Source: Sphingobium yanoikuyae (GTDB taxonomy: Bacteria; Pseudomonadota; Alphaproteobacteria; Sphingomonadales; Sphingomonadaceae). From it: a stretch of 64,000 nucleotides of DNA. The stretch lies in NCBI RefSeq assembly GCF_013001025.1, contig NZ_CP053021.1, forward strand, positions 5,153,001 through 5,217,000, given 5' to 3'. Positions 1 to 8,134 of the stretch are shown here, piece by piece. The notes below the pieces were generated by a model. The model did no database searches and had not been told where the DNA came from. It was given only the letters and a program-made list of their open reading frames with translations. A program made the translations under genes and the position numbers. Every line of letters starts with the position of its first letter. The first letter of the stretch is position 1.

Positions 1-672
1 GAACATACGACGGTCGACACCGACTGGACCACGCCCATGGCCTTCGGCACGACCGAGACGATGACGATCTGCACCGCCTTCGACGCGGACACGTCCGACG
101 CGGACTATGGCGGCAGCGCGGGCGCGCCGCTGCCCGGCAACAGCCTCAAGATCGTCGATCCGCTGACCCGCGCGATCCTGCCGGTCGGCCAGCATGGCGA
201 AATGTGCATCAAGGGGCCGACGCTGATGACCGCCTATCTGGGCAAGGCGCCGGAGGAGTGTTTCGACGCAGAAGGTTATTACCGCACCGGCGACGGCGGA
301 CGGGTGGATGAACAGGGGCGCTTCTTCTGGGAAGGTCGCCTGACCGACATGATCAAGACTGGCGGCGCCAATGTCGCGCCCGAGGAAGTAGACGCGGTGA
401 TCGCCACCTTCCCCGGCGTCAAGCGCAGCCAGACGGTCGGCGTGCCCGATGATCTGCTGGGCGAGATGGTGGTCGCCTGCATCGTCCCGGTCGATGGCGC
501 GCGGGTGACGGAAAGCGACCTGATCGCCCATCTCAAGGCGCGCATGGCCAGCTTCAAGGTGCCGCGTCGGGTGCTGCTGCTGGACGAGGCGGATTTCGCC
601 CTGACCGGCAATGAAAAGGCCAAGGCCGCCGACATTCGTGCGGTCGCGGTGGCGCGGCTCAGCCATCCATAG
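1..672 (+). CDS. AMP-dependent acyl-CoA synthetase/ligase, C-terminal part (5' truncated by window)
   Basis: The reading frame is open from base 1, so the gene begins upstream; about 223 C-terminal residues are present. Visible ANL-superfamily motifs are the FGTTE motif, YRTGD, the hinge region GRLTDMIKTGGANVAPEEVD and a C-terminal TGNEKAK holding the likely catalytic lysine. Enzymes of this family adenylate a carboxylic acid with ATP and transfer it to CoA in the cytoplasm. The substrate cannot be read from this fragment. Its place at the head of a catabolic cluster with CoA-transferases, a P450 and a Rieske oxygenase suggests activation of a pathway acid (inference). Confidence 0.9.
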   Translation, partial: EHTTVDTDWTTPMAFGTTETMTICTAFDADTSDADYGGSAGAPLPGNSLKIVDPLTRAILPVGQHGEMCIKGPTLMTAYLGKAPEECFDAEGYYRTGDGGRVDEQGRFFWEGRLTDMIKTGGANVAPEEVDAVIATFPGVKRSQTVGVPDDLLGEMVVACIVPVDGARVTESDLIAHLKARMASFKVPRRVLLLDEADFALTGNEKAKAADIRAVAVARLSHP

Positions 673-755
673 CGCTGGCCTATGGGATACCCGCAAATCG
701 CTATTTGACCCTTTGATCGCTCCATGCCAGCCCTCGGCCCAGACAGGGGAGAGGC

Positions 756-1724
756 ATGCGGACTGTGATCAATCGGCGCGGGTTCATCGCAGCGGGCGCC
801 AGCCTGATGATCGGCAGCGCCGCCCGATCCGCCCTGCCGGTGATCCGGCAGGCGCCCAAGGCGCGCATCATCATCGACAATGATTTTGCCGGCGATCCCG
901 ACGGCTTGATCGCGCTCGCGCATCAACTGGCGACGAAGGCGGCCCGGCCGGTGCTGGTCACGACATCGGCGCTCGACGCGAAGCTGGCGGCGCTGGGCGG
1001 ACAACCGGCCGGCGCAACTGCCGCGGCGGGCAAAGAGGCGGCGATCGACCTGATGCAGATCATGGGGCTGACGAATCTCTGCCCGGTGATTGCCGGCAGC
1101 GAGCAGTTCGGCGTTGCCGGGGCACAGGCGTCGGCGGCGGCACGGGCGATCGTGGCGGAGGCGATGCGGGACGATCCGCTGCCGCTCTTCTTCACCTGCG
1201 GCGGGCCGCTCACCAATCTCGCCCAGGCGTTGCAGCTGGAGCCGGCGATCGCCGATCGCATGACCCTGGTCTGGATCGGCGGCGCCGATTATCCGCAGGG
1301 CGGCACCGAATATAATCTGTCCACCGATCTGGAGGCCGCGCGCGCCGTGATCGAACGGAGCCGCATGCCGATCTGGCAAATTCCCGCCGGCGCCTATCGC
1401 CAGTTGCAGATGTCGGTGGCGGAAATGACGGCGACCTTGCGGCCGATGTCGCCCGCGACGAACTGGCTCTATGGCCGCTATGCCGATCTGCCGCCTTTCG
1501 TTCAGCTGGGCGGCGCTATCACCCTGGGCGACAGTCCGATGGTGTTGCTGACGTCCGTGTCTGCGGAGAGCAGTGCCTCGTCGATCATCTCGGGCCGGCG
1601 CCTGCTGGACGATTCCCGCTATGGCGCGGAAATCCCCGGCCGCTCGATCCGCCTCTTCACCCAGCTCGACGCACGACTGGCGCTGGCGGATTTCCTGGCC
1701 CTGATGCAGCCGCGCAGGGACTAG
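756..1724 (+). CDS. Nucleoside hydrolase-like (IUNH superfamily) protein with Tat-like leader
   Basis: 322 residues. The N-terminus has a twin-arginine-like leader (NRRGFIAAGAS) and a hydrophobic stretch, so export is likely. Residues after about 35 carry DNDFAGDPDG, a variant of the Asp cluster that binds calcium in inosine-uridine nucleoside hydrolases; FTCGGPLTNLAQAL and WIGGADYPQGGTEYN are also typical of the fold. Classical members cleave N-ribosidic bonds; the altered cluster and exported location make the substrate uncertain. The ATG follows AGGGGAGAGGC, a good ribosome site. The stop overlaps the convergent Rieske gene stop within CTAG. Confidence 0.8.
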   Translation: MRTVINRRGFIAAGASLMIGSAARSALPVIRQAPKARIIIDNDFAGDPDGLIALAHQLATKAARPVLVTTSALDAKLAALGGQPAGATAAAGKEAAIDLMQIMGLTNLCPVIAGSEQFGVAGAQASAAARAIVAEAMRDDPLPLFFTCGGPLTNLAQALQLEPAIADRMTLVWIGGADYPQGGTEYNLSTDLEAARAVIERSRMPIWQIPAGAYRQLQMSVAEMTATLRPMSPATNWLYGRYADLPPFVQLGGAITLGDSPMVLLTSVSAESSASSIISGRRLLDDSRYGAEIPGRSIRLFTQLDARLALADFLALMQPRRD

Positions 1725-2035
1725 CGCGCGATCTCGATCCAGCCGTCCACAATCCGCAATTCATAGACTCTGATGGGTGCCTTCGCCGGCGGGTTCATGG
1801 CGCGGCCGGTTTCCAGATCGAACCGCGCGCCATGGACCGGGCAGGCGATCCAGCCCGCGCGCACCCGGCCGCAGGCGAGCGGCTCGTCGGCATGGGAGCA
1901 GCGATTGGCGACCGCGAACAGCCGCCCATTGCTGTGGCACAGGAGGATGCTCTCGCCGTCGACATCGACGGCCTTGGTGGTGCCCGGCGGCACATCGTCG
2001 ACATGGGCGACAGCGGTGAAGGTCAGCATGGTCAT
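1721..2035 (-). CDS. Rieske [2Fe-2S] ferredoxin (non-heme oxygenase electron carrier)
   Basis: About 104 residues. The Rieske signature is complete: CSHADEPLACG (C-x-H) and CPVHGARFDLETG (C-x2-H). Small single-domain Rieske ferredoxins carry electrons from a reductase to ring-hydroxylating oxygenases in the cytoplasm. A large-subunit Rieske oxygenase without its own ferredoxin lies at 13151-14560 and is a possible partner (inference). Start choice is uncertain: ATGs at 2047, 2035 and 2029 are in frame, and GGGG lies 8 bases before the last. The gene ends tail-to-tail with the nucleoside-hydrolase-like gene. Confidence 0.85.
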   Translation of the reverse strand: MTMLTFTAVAHVDDVPPGTTKAVDVDGESILLCHSNGRLFAVANRCSHADEPLACGRVRAGWIACPVHGARFDLETGRAMNPPAKAPIRVYELRIVDGWIEIAR

Positions 2036-2186
2036 GGCCCCATTCATCATGGGCCGACGGGCACGGCAATTGCCCGCAACCCGATGCGCGCACCGGTGCA
2101 AGCGGCGCTGCCGCCGGGGTCATTCCGCTTCACTGCCCCGCCTTCGATAGTGGCCGGCAGAAGAACAGAGCGGGAGAGGGCGATCC

Positions 2187-2651
2187 GTGCGCCGGGACTA
2201 TTACCAGCATGCCTATGTGACCACCGACTGGCGCCGGGCGATGGACGAGATCGGCGCACTGCACGGCATCGGCCATTATATGGAAATGCCCGATGCGCTG
2301 TTCGACACCGGGCAGGACCGGCAGGCGGTCGCCCATTTCGCGCTGGCGACCAGGGATGAACTGCAGTTCGAGATCATCCAGCCCCTGTCGGGCGACATCG
2401 CCGTCTATCAATGGGGCCTGCCGGCGGAGGGCTTTGGCCTCCATTATCATCATCAGGGCCGGCATTTCGGCGCTCGCGCCGCCTTTGACGCGGCGGTCGC
2501 GGCGGCCAAAGCGCGCTGGGCGATGCCGATCGCCTGGGACACGATGGGCGGCACCTATGCCTATTTCGATGCGCGGGCGGATCTGGGGCATTTCATAGAA
2601 TATTTCTGCTTCCCGCCCGGATCGCATCTCGAAGCGGTGCCGAGCTTCTGA
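2187..2651 (+). CDS. VOC/glyoxalase-like domain protein
   Basis: 154 residues, GTG start preceded by GGGAGAGGG at good spacing. The pattern (HAYVTTDWRRAMDEIG near the start, HFALATRDELQFEIIQP in the middle, LGHFIEYFCFP near the end) fits a vicinal-oxygen-chelate fold with its paired beta-alpha-beta-beta-beta units. The family includes dioxygenases, epimerases and isomerases that bind a divalent metal through His and Glu. The stop codon overlaps the start of the flavoprotein gene by one base (TGATG), so the two are probably co-translated and act in the same pathway. Exact function is unknown. Confidence 0.75.
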   Translation: MRRDYYQHAYVTTDWRRAMDEIGALHGIGHYMEMPDALFDTGQDRQAVAHFALATRDELQFEIIQPLSGDIAVYQWGLPAEGFGLHYHHQGRHFGARAAFDAAVAAAKARWAMPIAWDTMGGTYAYFDARADLGHFIEYFCFPPGSHLEAVPSF

Positions 2652-4369
2652 TGATGGAAAGCTTCGACCTCATCATCGTCGGATCGGGCGCCGCCGGCGC
2701 CATGGCAGCCTTGCGGGGCGCCGATCTGGGCCTCTCCGTCCTGATCGTGGAGAAGGCGCATCAATTTGGCGGCACGTCGGCCACCTCGGGCGGTGTGATG
2801 TGGGTGCCCGGCCATGGGCTGGACGGCGACCAGGGCGACAGCGCGGCCGAGGCGTTGCGCTATCTGCGCAGCGTCATCGGCGTATCGGTCGATCAGGAAC
2901 GGCTGGCCGCCTATGTCGATCGCGCGCCGGAAATGCTGCGCTTCCTCAAGGACAGCGGCGTGCCGGTGATGGCGGCGGCCTGGCCCGATTATTTTCCCGA
3001 TGCGCCAGGCGCGCGGGCGGATCGCTCGATCATCTGCCCCACCTTCGACGGGCGGCAATTGGGGGATGATCGCTATCCGCTGATGCGGGCGCAATATAGC
3101 CGGTTCACGCTGTTCCGCCGCTATGCGATGGACCTTGGACAGACCTTCGCGCTGATGATGCAACAGCGCGGCTGGCGCTGGACCGCGGCGAAGATGATCG
3201 CGCGCTACTGGCTCGACATCGGCACGCGGCGGCTGTCGGCGCGGGACCGGCGCTTCACCCAGGGGGCGGGGCTGATGGGCGCGCTCTACAAGCAGGTCTT
3301 CGCCCGCGGCGTCGAACTGCGGCTGGAAACCGCGCTGGAGGGGCTGACGCTCGCCGCCGACGGCCGCGTGTCGGGCATCACCGTCCGCCGCTTCGGTCAG
3401 GTGCAGCAGCTTGGCGCGCGCTATGGCGTGGTGCTGGCGGCGGGCGGCTTTGAATGGAATCAGGCGCTGCGCGACCGTTTCTACCCGGTTCCGGGCCTCG
3501 CCCGCCACAGTTCGACCCCGGAGGAAGGCAATCGCGGCGACGCACTGATCGCGGCGGAAGCGATCGGCGCCTCGCTTGCCCATACCGATCAGGGCTGGTG
3601 GATACCGACCATGACCCTGCCGGCGCCGGGTGCCGCCAATTTCCACGAAATCCACCAGGCCGCTTTCGATGTCGGCCGGCCGTGGAGCGTGTGCGTCAAC
3701 CGGCTGGGCCTGCGCTTCGTCAATGAAGCGACCGGCTATGACAGGTTCGGCCAGGCGATGGTGGCGGATCAGGTGAAGACTGGCGCCAACATGCCCTGCT
3801 GGCTGATCTTCGACGCCAAGTTCCGGGCAAAGTTCAGCGTCGGCGGCCTGATGCCCACGGTCCATACGCCCGATCATCGCATCCCCGGCCATTGGTGGGA
3901 CCATTATGTCTTCCGCGCCGGATCGATCGAAGAACTGGCGCGCACGATCGGCATCGCGCCGCAGGCGCTGAGTGAAACCGTGCAGGTGATGAACGGCTAT
4001 GCGCAGACCGGCGTCGATCCCGAATTTGGCCGGGGCGGCAATATCTATGATCGCTTCTTCGGCGATCCCGGCGTCACGCCCAATCCCAATCTGGGGCCGA
4101 TCGATACCGCGCCCTTCTATGCCGTGCCGATCAACAATGGCGATCTGGGCACCAAGGGCGGGCTGCGCTGTGACGCACAGGCGCGGGTGCTGGATGGCGG
4201 CGGTCGGCCGATCCCGCATCTTTATGCCGCCGGCAATTGCGCCGCGAGTCCCTTTGGCGACTGCTATCCCGGCGCTGGCGCGACGATCGGTCCGGCGCTG
4301 ACCTTCAGCTTTGTCGCAGCCGAGGACATTGCAGTGCGGGCGAACGACGAACAGAGGATGATGGCATGA
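2651..4369 (+). CDS. FAD-dependent 3-ketosteroid delta-1-dehydrogenase-like oxidoreductase
   Basis: 572 residues. The N-terminus has the dinucleotide-binding motif VGSGAAGAMAA followed by VEKAHQFGGTSATSGG, as in the fumarate reductase/KstD flavoprotein family. The C-terminus has YAAGNCAASPFG and YPGAGATIGPAL; the Y-P-G-x-G (Tyr about residue 539, Gly about 543) corresponds to active-site residues of 3-ketosteroid delta-1-dehydrogenases. Such enzymes introduce a ring double bond and reduce FAD. A steroid substrate is not proven; related flavoproteins act on other cyclic ketones. The gene is coupled to its neighbours by a 1-base overlap upstream and a 4-base ATGA overlap downstream. Confidence 0.85.
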   Translation: MMESFDLIIVGSGAAGAMAALRGADLGLSVLIVEKAHQFGGTSATSGGVMWVPGHGLDGDQGDSAAEALRYLRSVIGVSVDQERLAAYVDRAPEMLRFLKDSGVPVMAAAWPDYFPDAPGARADRSIICPTFDGRQLGDDRYPLMRAQYSRFTLFRRYAMDLGQTFALMMQQRGWRWTAAKMIARYWLDIGTRRLSARDRRFTQGAGLMGALYKQVFARGVELRLETALEGLTLAADGRVSGITVRRFGQVQQLGARYGVVLAAGGFEWNQALRDRFYPVPGLARHSSTPEEGNRGDALIAAEAIGASLAHTDQGWWIPTMTLPAPGAANFHEIHQAAFDVGRPWSVCVNRLGLRFVNEATGYDRFGQAMVADQVKTGANMPCWLIFDAKFRAKFSVGGLMPTVHTPDHRIPGHWWDHYVFRAGSIEELARTIGIAPQALSETVQVMNGYAQTGVDPEFGRGGNIYDRFFGDPGVTPNPNLGPIDTAPFYAVPINNGDLGTKGGLRCDAQARVLDGGGRPIPHLYAAGNCAASPFGDCYPGAGATIGPALTFSFVAAEDIAVRANDEQRMMA

Positions 4370-5130
4370 CGGAACAGAAGGTCGCGATCGTCACCGGCGC
4401 GGCGGGCGGCATTGGCGCGGCGATCGTGCGCGCCCTGTGCGCCGATGGCGTGGCCGTGCTGGGCACCGGCCGCAGCGCGGACAAGCTGGCGGCGCTGGCG
4501 GCCGCGCTGCCGCAGGACGCTGCCTTTGCCTTCGTCGCGGCCGACATTGGCGATGACGATGCGCCGGACAGGATCGTGGCGGAGGCACTGGCGCGTTTCG
4601 GGCGGGTCGATCATCTGGTCAACAATGCCGGCGCGGGGGTGTGGGCGCCGGTGCATGACACCAGCGACGCCATGCTGGACGAAGTGATCGGCCTGTCGCT
4701 GCGCGCGCCGTTCCGCCTGTGCCGGGCCGCCCTGCCGCATATGGGCATGGGGTCGGCGATCGTCACCATCGGGTCGACCTTCGGCATCATGGGCGGGATG
4801 GATGGCGGCATCTATTGCGCGGTGAAGGCGGGGCTGACCGGCCTTACCCAGACGATGGCGGCGCAATATGGCGAACATGGCATCCGTTCCAACATCGTCG
4901 CGCCGACCGTGGTGCGCACGCCGATGACCGACGCGGCCTGGGACTATCCCGCCTTCCAGCGGATCAACCAGGGGCTGACCCCCTTCTACCGCGATTGCGC
5001 GCCGGAGGATGTCGCCCATGTCGTCACCTTCCTTTGTTCCGACAAAGGCGAATATATCAATGGCCAGGTGATCGCGGTGGATGGCGGCTGGTCGACCACC
5101 CGGATGATCAACAGCCGCTTTATCGGCTGA
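4366..5130 (+). CDS. SDR family NAD(P)-dependent oxidoreductase
   Basis: 254 residues, classical short-chain dehydrogenase/reductase. It has the nucleotide-binding TGAAGGIG near residue 12, NNAGAG after strand 4, a catalytic Ser in TIGSTFG and YCAVK (Tyr-x3-Lys). The C-terminal GQVIAVDGGWS is typical. The ATG overlaps the flavoprotein stop (ATGA), which places it in the same operon and fits a keto/hydroxy interconversion in that pathway (inference). A longer upstream extension of the frame lies inside the flavoprotein gene and is not supported. The 3' end overlaps the convergent gene by 11 bases. Confidence 0.9.
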   Translation: MTEQKVAIVTGAAGGIGAAIVRALCADGVAVLGTGRSADKLAALAAALPQDAAFAFVAADIGDDDAPDRIVAEALARFGRVDHLVNNAGAGVWAPVHDTSDAMLDEVIGLSLRAPFRLCRAALPHMGMGSAIVTIGSTFGIMGGMDGGIYCAVKAGLTGLTQTMAAQYGEHGIRSNIVAPTVVRTPMTDAAWDYPAFQRINQGLTPFYRDCAPEDVAHVVTFLCSDKGEYINGQVIAVDGGWSTTRMINSRFIG

Positions 5131-5974
5131 GATCGTCGCGCAGCGCGCCCTCGTCCCGTTCCAGCGCGTCGAGCGTCGCCAGCGCCATGGCGCGATAGGC
5201 TGGCAGCAGCGCGGGTGCGTGCGCGCGCAGCGCCGTCTGATGGTTGCCGATCGTCTGTCGGTCGCCGCGCAGCAGCGGGCCGGACAGGGCATGGATCCCG
5301 CGATCCAGGCTGTTGTCGAGCGCGGCCCGGACCAGCGGCGCCAGCAGCGCGCCGGGCTCCACCACGCCGGCCGCAACCAGCGCGTCGGACGCGCCGGCGA
5401 TCAGCGTCACCAGATGATTGGCCGCATGGCAGAGGGCTGCATGATAGAGGGCGCGATGCGCCTCCGCGACCTCGACCGCCACGCCACCCAGCAGCGCGAC
5501 CAGCCTGCGCGCCGCCGCGATAGCCGGCGCATCGGCGCCGGTGATGGCGAAGCGGGCGCCCTGCATCCGCGCGACTTCGGCGGCCGGATCGCCGGTGAAG
5601 GTCATCGCCGGATGGACGGCGGCGGTGATCGCGCCCTGCGCTCGCAGCGGGTCAAGCAGCGCCGCGCCGCTGCGCCCGCTGACATGGCAGATGGTGGCGG
5701 CGAGCGGCATGGTAGCCAGGTCCGCGATCACCGCCGGCAGGGCGTCGTCGGCCACCGCCAGCAGGATCAGGTCGCAATGGGGTGACAGCGAAGTTGACAG
5801 GGCAACGGCCTGCGCACGGCCAATCGCCTCGACCGCAGCGGCGGCATGATCCGGATTGCGACCCTGCACCAGGATCGGCGCAGCGCTGTGCGGCGCCAGT
5901 GCCAGCCCCAGCGCGCGCGCGACCCGGCCGGTGCCGATGAGGCCGATCTGGCGATAGGCGGGATGCTCGGTCAT
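5120..5974 (-). CDS. Rossmann-fold/DUF2520 domain protein
   Basis: 284 residues. The N-terminus holds a Rossmann motif (IGLIGTGRVARALG), and the C-terminal half resembles the DUF2520 helical domain that often follows it (HPAMTFTGDP, LYHAALCHAANHLVTL). Proteins of this architecture look like ketopantoate reductase/6-phosphogluconate dehydrogenase relatives and probably bind NAD(P); their reaction is not established. It is transcribed opposite to the SDR gene, with the two 3' ends overlapping by 11 bases. Confidence 0.8.
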   Translation of the reverse strand: MTEHPAYRQIGLIGTGRVARALGLALAPHSAAPILVQGRNPDHAAAAVEAIGRAQAVALSTSLSPHCDLILLAVADDALPAVIADLATMPLAATICHVSGRSGAALLDPLRAQGAITAAVHPAMTFTGDPAAEVARMQGARFAITGADAPAIAAARRLVALLGGVAVEVAEAHRALYHAALCHAANHLVTLIAGASDALVAAGVVEPGALLAPLVRAALDNSLDRGIHALSGPLLRGDRQTIGNHQTALRAHAPALLPAYRAMALATLDALERDEGALRDDLSR

Positions 5975-6006
5975 GGCGCGCCTATATCCCGGCCGGTGCG
6001 GCTACT

Positions 6007-6867
6007 CTAGCCCGGATTGGTGGCGGTCACGATCCAGGCGGCGCCGTCAATCAGGATCGCGGTCTCGCCGGGCCGCGCGGCGAAGGCCTGGCGCACCGCC
6101 TGGGCGGCGCGATCCCGCACATCGGCAGGCTGATCGGCCAGCGCGCGGGAGAGCGGGCCGACCTCGAACGCCATGGCGAGTGCATCGTCCAGCGCCGCCT
6201 CGCGATCGGCGCCCTGGCCGAAGGGGATGACGCCATCGATCGGGGCTAGGTCGATTTCGGCAAAGCCGGCGTCGGTCAGGATGCGCGTTACCCGTGCCGG
6301 ATCGCCGAAGGAGAAGGGGCCGGGCGCTTCGGGATCGGGCGGCGCCAGCGGCGGCACGATGTCGCGGATCGCGCCCATCGGCAGGCGCACCCAGTCATTG
6401 TCTGCCGCCGCCCGCCAGCAGACGAAGGCGATCCGTCCGCCCGGCCGCAGCCAGCGCCGCATATGGGCGAAGCTGGCCACGGGATCGTCGAAGAACATCA
6501 CGCCAAAGCGGGAGAAGAGCAGGTTGAAGCCATGGGTGGTCAATGTCGCACTGCCGGCATCGGCCAGGGCATAGCGGACCGGAAGGTCGGTGGGCTGCTG
6601 CGACTGAGCCAAGGCAATCAGCGGCCCGGAAATGTCGAGGCCCAGCACCTCGCCGGTCGCGCCGACCTGGCGGGCAAGGGCGATGCTGCTGGTGCCCGCG
6701 CCGCAGCCCACGTCCAGCACGCGCTCGCCCGGCCGGGCGGCGGCAGCTGCCATCGCCGCATCGCCAAAGGGCGCGAGCATCGCGTCGAGCCGCTGCCGGT
6801 GCGTGACCCAGCGTTCGCCGCTCGATCCGTTCCAGTCGGACACCTGATAGACATTGGGCTGCGCCAT
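6007..6867 (-). CDS. Class I SAM-dependent methyltransferase
   Basis: 286 residues. Motif I is VLDVGCGAGTSSIALA, followed by VLGLDISGPLIALA (motif for the SAM ribose), and post-motif RWLRPGGRIAFVCW. The C-terminus (DDALAMAFEVGPLSRAL) resembles UbiE/Tam-like methyltransferases that methylate small molecules. The chosen ATG is preceded by AGGAAAGAAG; an upstream in-frame ATG at 6924 lies beyond a palindrome and has no such site. A 9+9-bp perfect inverted repeat sits directly upstream of the ribosome site, suggesting its own regulation. Confidence 0.88.
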   Translation of the reverse strand: MAQPNVYQVSDWNGSSGERWVTHRQRLDAMLAPFGDAAMAAAAARPGERVLDVGCGAGTSSIALARQVGATGEVLGLDISGPLIALAQSQQPTDLPVRYALADAGSATLTTHGFNLLFSRFGVMFFDDPVASFAHMRRWLRPGGRIAFVCWRAAADNDWVRLPMGAIRDIVPPLAPPDPEAPGPFSFGDPARVTRILTDAGFAEIDLAPIDGVIPFGQGADREAALDDALAMAFEVGPLSRALADQPADVRDRAAQAVRQAFAARPGETAILIDGAAWIVTATNPG

Positions 6868-6876
6868 CTTCTTTCC

Positions 6877-6897
6877 TTTTGCGAATCGTTCGCAAAA
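6877..6897. promoter_or_regulatory. Perfect palindrome, candidate operator of the methyltransferase gene
   Basis: The arms TTTTGCGAA and TTCGCAAAA flank a 3-base spacer TCG, giving an uninterrupted 9-bp inverted repeat. It lies immediately upstream of the ribosome site of the methyltransferase gene, where a bound repressor would block transcription. Its core TGCGAAT-C-GTTCGCA has a 7-1-7 layout like Fur-family boxes, and a similar motif occurs upstream of the siderophore receptor at 50935-50949. The binding protein is not identified. Confidence 0.5.
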
Positions 6898-6934
6898 ATC
6901 TAATGGCTGGCGATCAACTTGCAAGAGCGGGTAG

Positions 6935-8134
6935 TCACCAAATGACGCGACGGGCGATCAGGTCGTCAATTTCGCTGTCACTAAATCCCAATATCTCGCC
7001 ATAGACCAGATGGTTATGCTCGCCGAGCAACGGCGCGCCACGGGTGATGCTGGCCTCGTTCGGTGTCATGCGCCAGCCCGGCCCGATGATCGGCCGCGGC
7101 TCGCCCTTGGCGTCGCTGACCATGCGATAGGCGCCCAGTGCCCAGAGCGCCTCGCTGCCGATCAGGTCGAGCGAGGACTGGCTGCGAAAGGTCGGCACGC
7201 CCGCGAGAAGCAGCGCTTGCGCCATCGCTTCGGCGTCCCATTCGGGACTACGTTGGGCGATCGCCGCATCGAGCGCATCCCGGTTGGCGATGCGGGCGGC
7301 CGCATCGGCGAAGCGGGGATCGGCGGCCAGCGCCTGCGCGTCGATCGTGGTGCAGAAGGCGCGCCATTCCCGGTCATCGGCGATGGCGAGGCTGATCCAT
7401 TGCCCGTTAGCGCAAGGATAGCAGCCATGGGGCGCCATGTCGGCATGGGTGTTGCCGGTCGCCTGCGGCAACTCGCCGGTCAGGCCATAGGCGAACAGGC
7501 TGTCACCGACCATCATCGACAGCGTCTCGACCGCAGACAGGTCGATAAACTGTCCCTCGCCGCTCGTCTCGCGATGATGGAGCGCGGCGATGATCGCCAG
7601 CGCGGCGGCGGCGCCGACGGTGGAGTCGCCATAGCGGATATTCATCCCCGCCGGCGTCTCGCCGGTATGGCCGACGAGTGCGTTGAGCCCGCCCAGCGCC
7701 GCGAAACAGGGGGCATAGCCGGTCTGGTAGCCGAGCGGCCCGTCGCTGCCATACATTTTGATCGACAGCTGGATGATGTCCGGTCGGATCGCGCGGACAT
7801 CCTCATAGCCCAGGCCCGATCGTTCCATCGCGCCGGGCCGAAGATTGTCGATCAGCACATCGGACGCGGCGATCATCGCGCGCAGATAGGCCATGCCCTC
7901 GTCGCTCTTCATGTCGAGCTGGACGCTCAGCACCTCCTGGTTGATGCTGCGGAAATAGGGGGCGCTGTCGATATCGACCCCGCCATAGGCGCGCATCTCG
8001 TCCAGATTGGCGCGGCTTTCGACCTTGATGACCTCCGCACCGAGGAAGGCGAGCAGCTTGCCGGCATAGGGGCCGGCCCAGACTTTCGCGATCTCCAGCA
8101 CACGGACACCGGCGAGTGGTCCGCCCCGGCTCAT
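6935..8134 (-). CDS. CaiB/BaiF (class III) CoA-transferase
   Basis: 399 residues, normal length for family III CoA-transferases. The N-terminus GVRVLEIAKVWAGPYAGKLLAFLGAEVIKVE is split by the usual Rossmann-like fold; SGEGQFIDLSAVETL and the interlocked C-terminal region are present. These dimeric cytoplasmic enzymes move CoA between carboxylic acids. It is the last gene of the minus-strand operon that starts at the amidohydrolase, and it overlaps the next CoA-transferase by 4 bases. Two adjacent but dissimilar copies suggest either two substrates or a heteromer (inference). Confidence 0.9.
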   Translation of the reverse strand: MSRGGPLAGVRVLEIAKVWAGPYAGKLLAFLGAEVIKVESRANLDEMRAYGGVDIDSAPYFRSINQEVLSVQLDMKSDEGMAYLRAMIAASDVLIDNLRPGAMERSGLGYEDVRAIRPDIIQLSIKMYGSDGPLGYQTGYAPCFAALGGLNALVGHTGETPAGMNIRYGDSTVGAAAALAIIAALHHRETSGEGQFIDLSAVETLSMMVGDSLFAYGLTGELPQATGNTHADMAPHGCYPCANGQWISLAIADDREWRAFCTTIDAQALAADPRFADAAARIANRDALDAAIAQRSPEWDAEAMAQALLLAGVPTFRSQSSLDLIGSEALWALGAYRMVSDAKGEPRPIIGPGWRMTPNEASITRGAPLLGEHNHLVYGEILGFSDSEIDDLIARRVIW

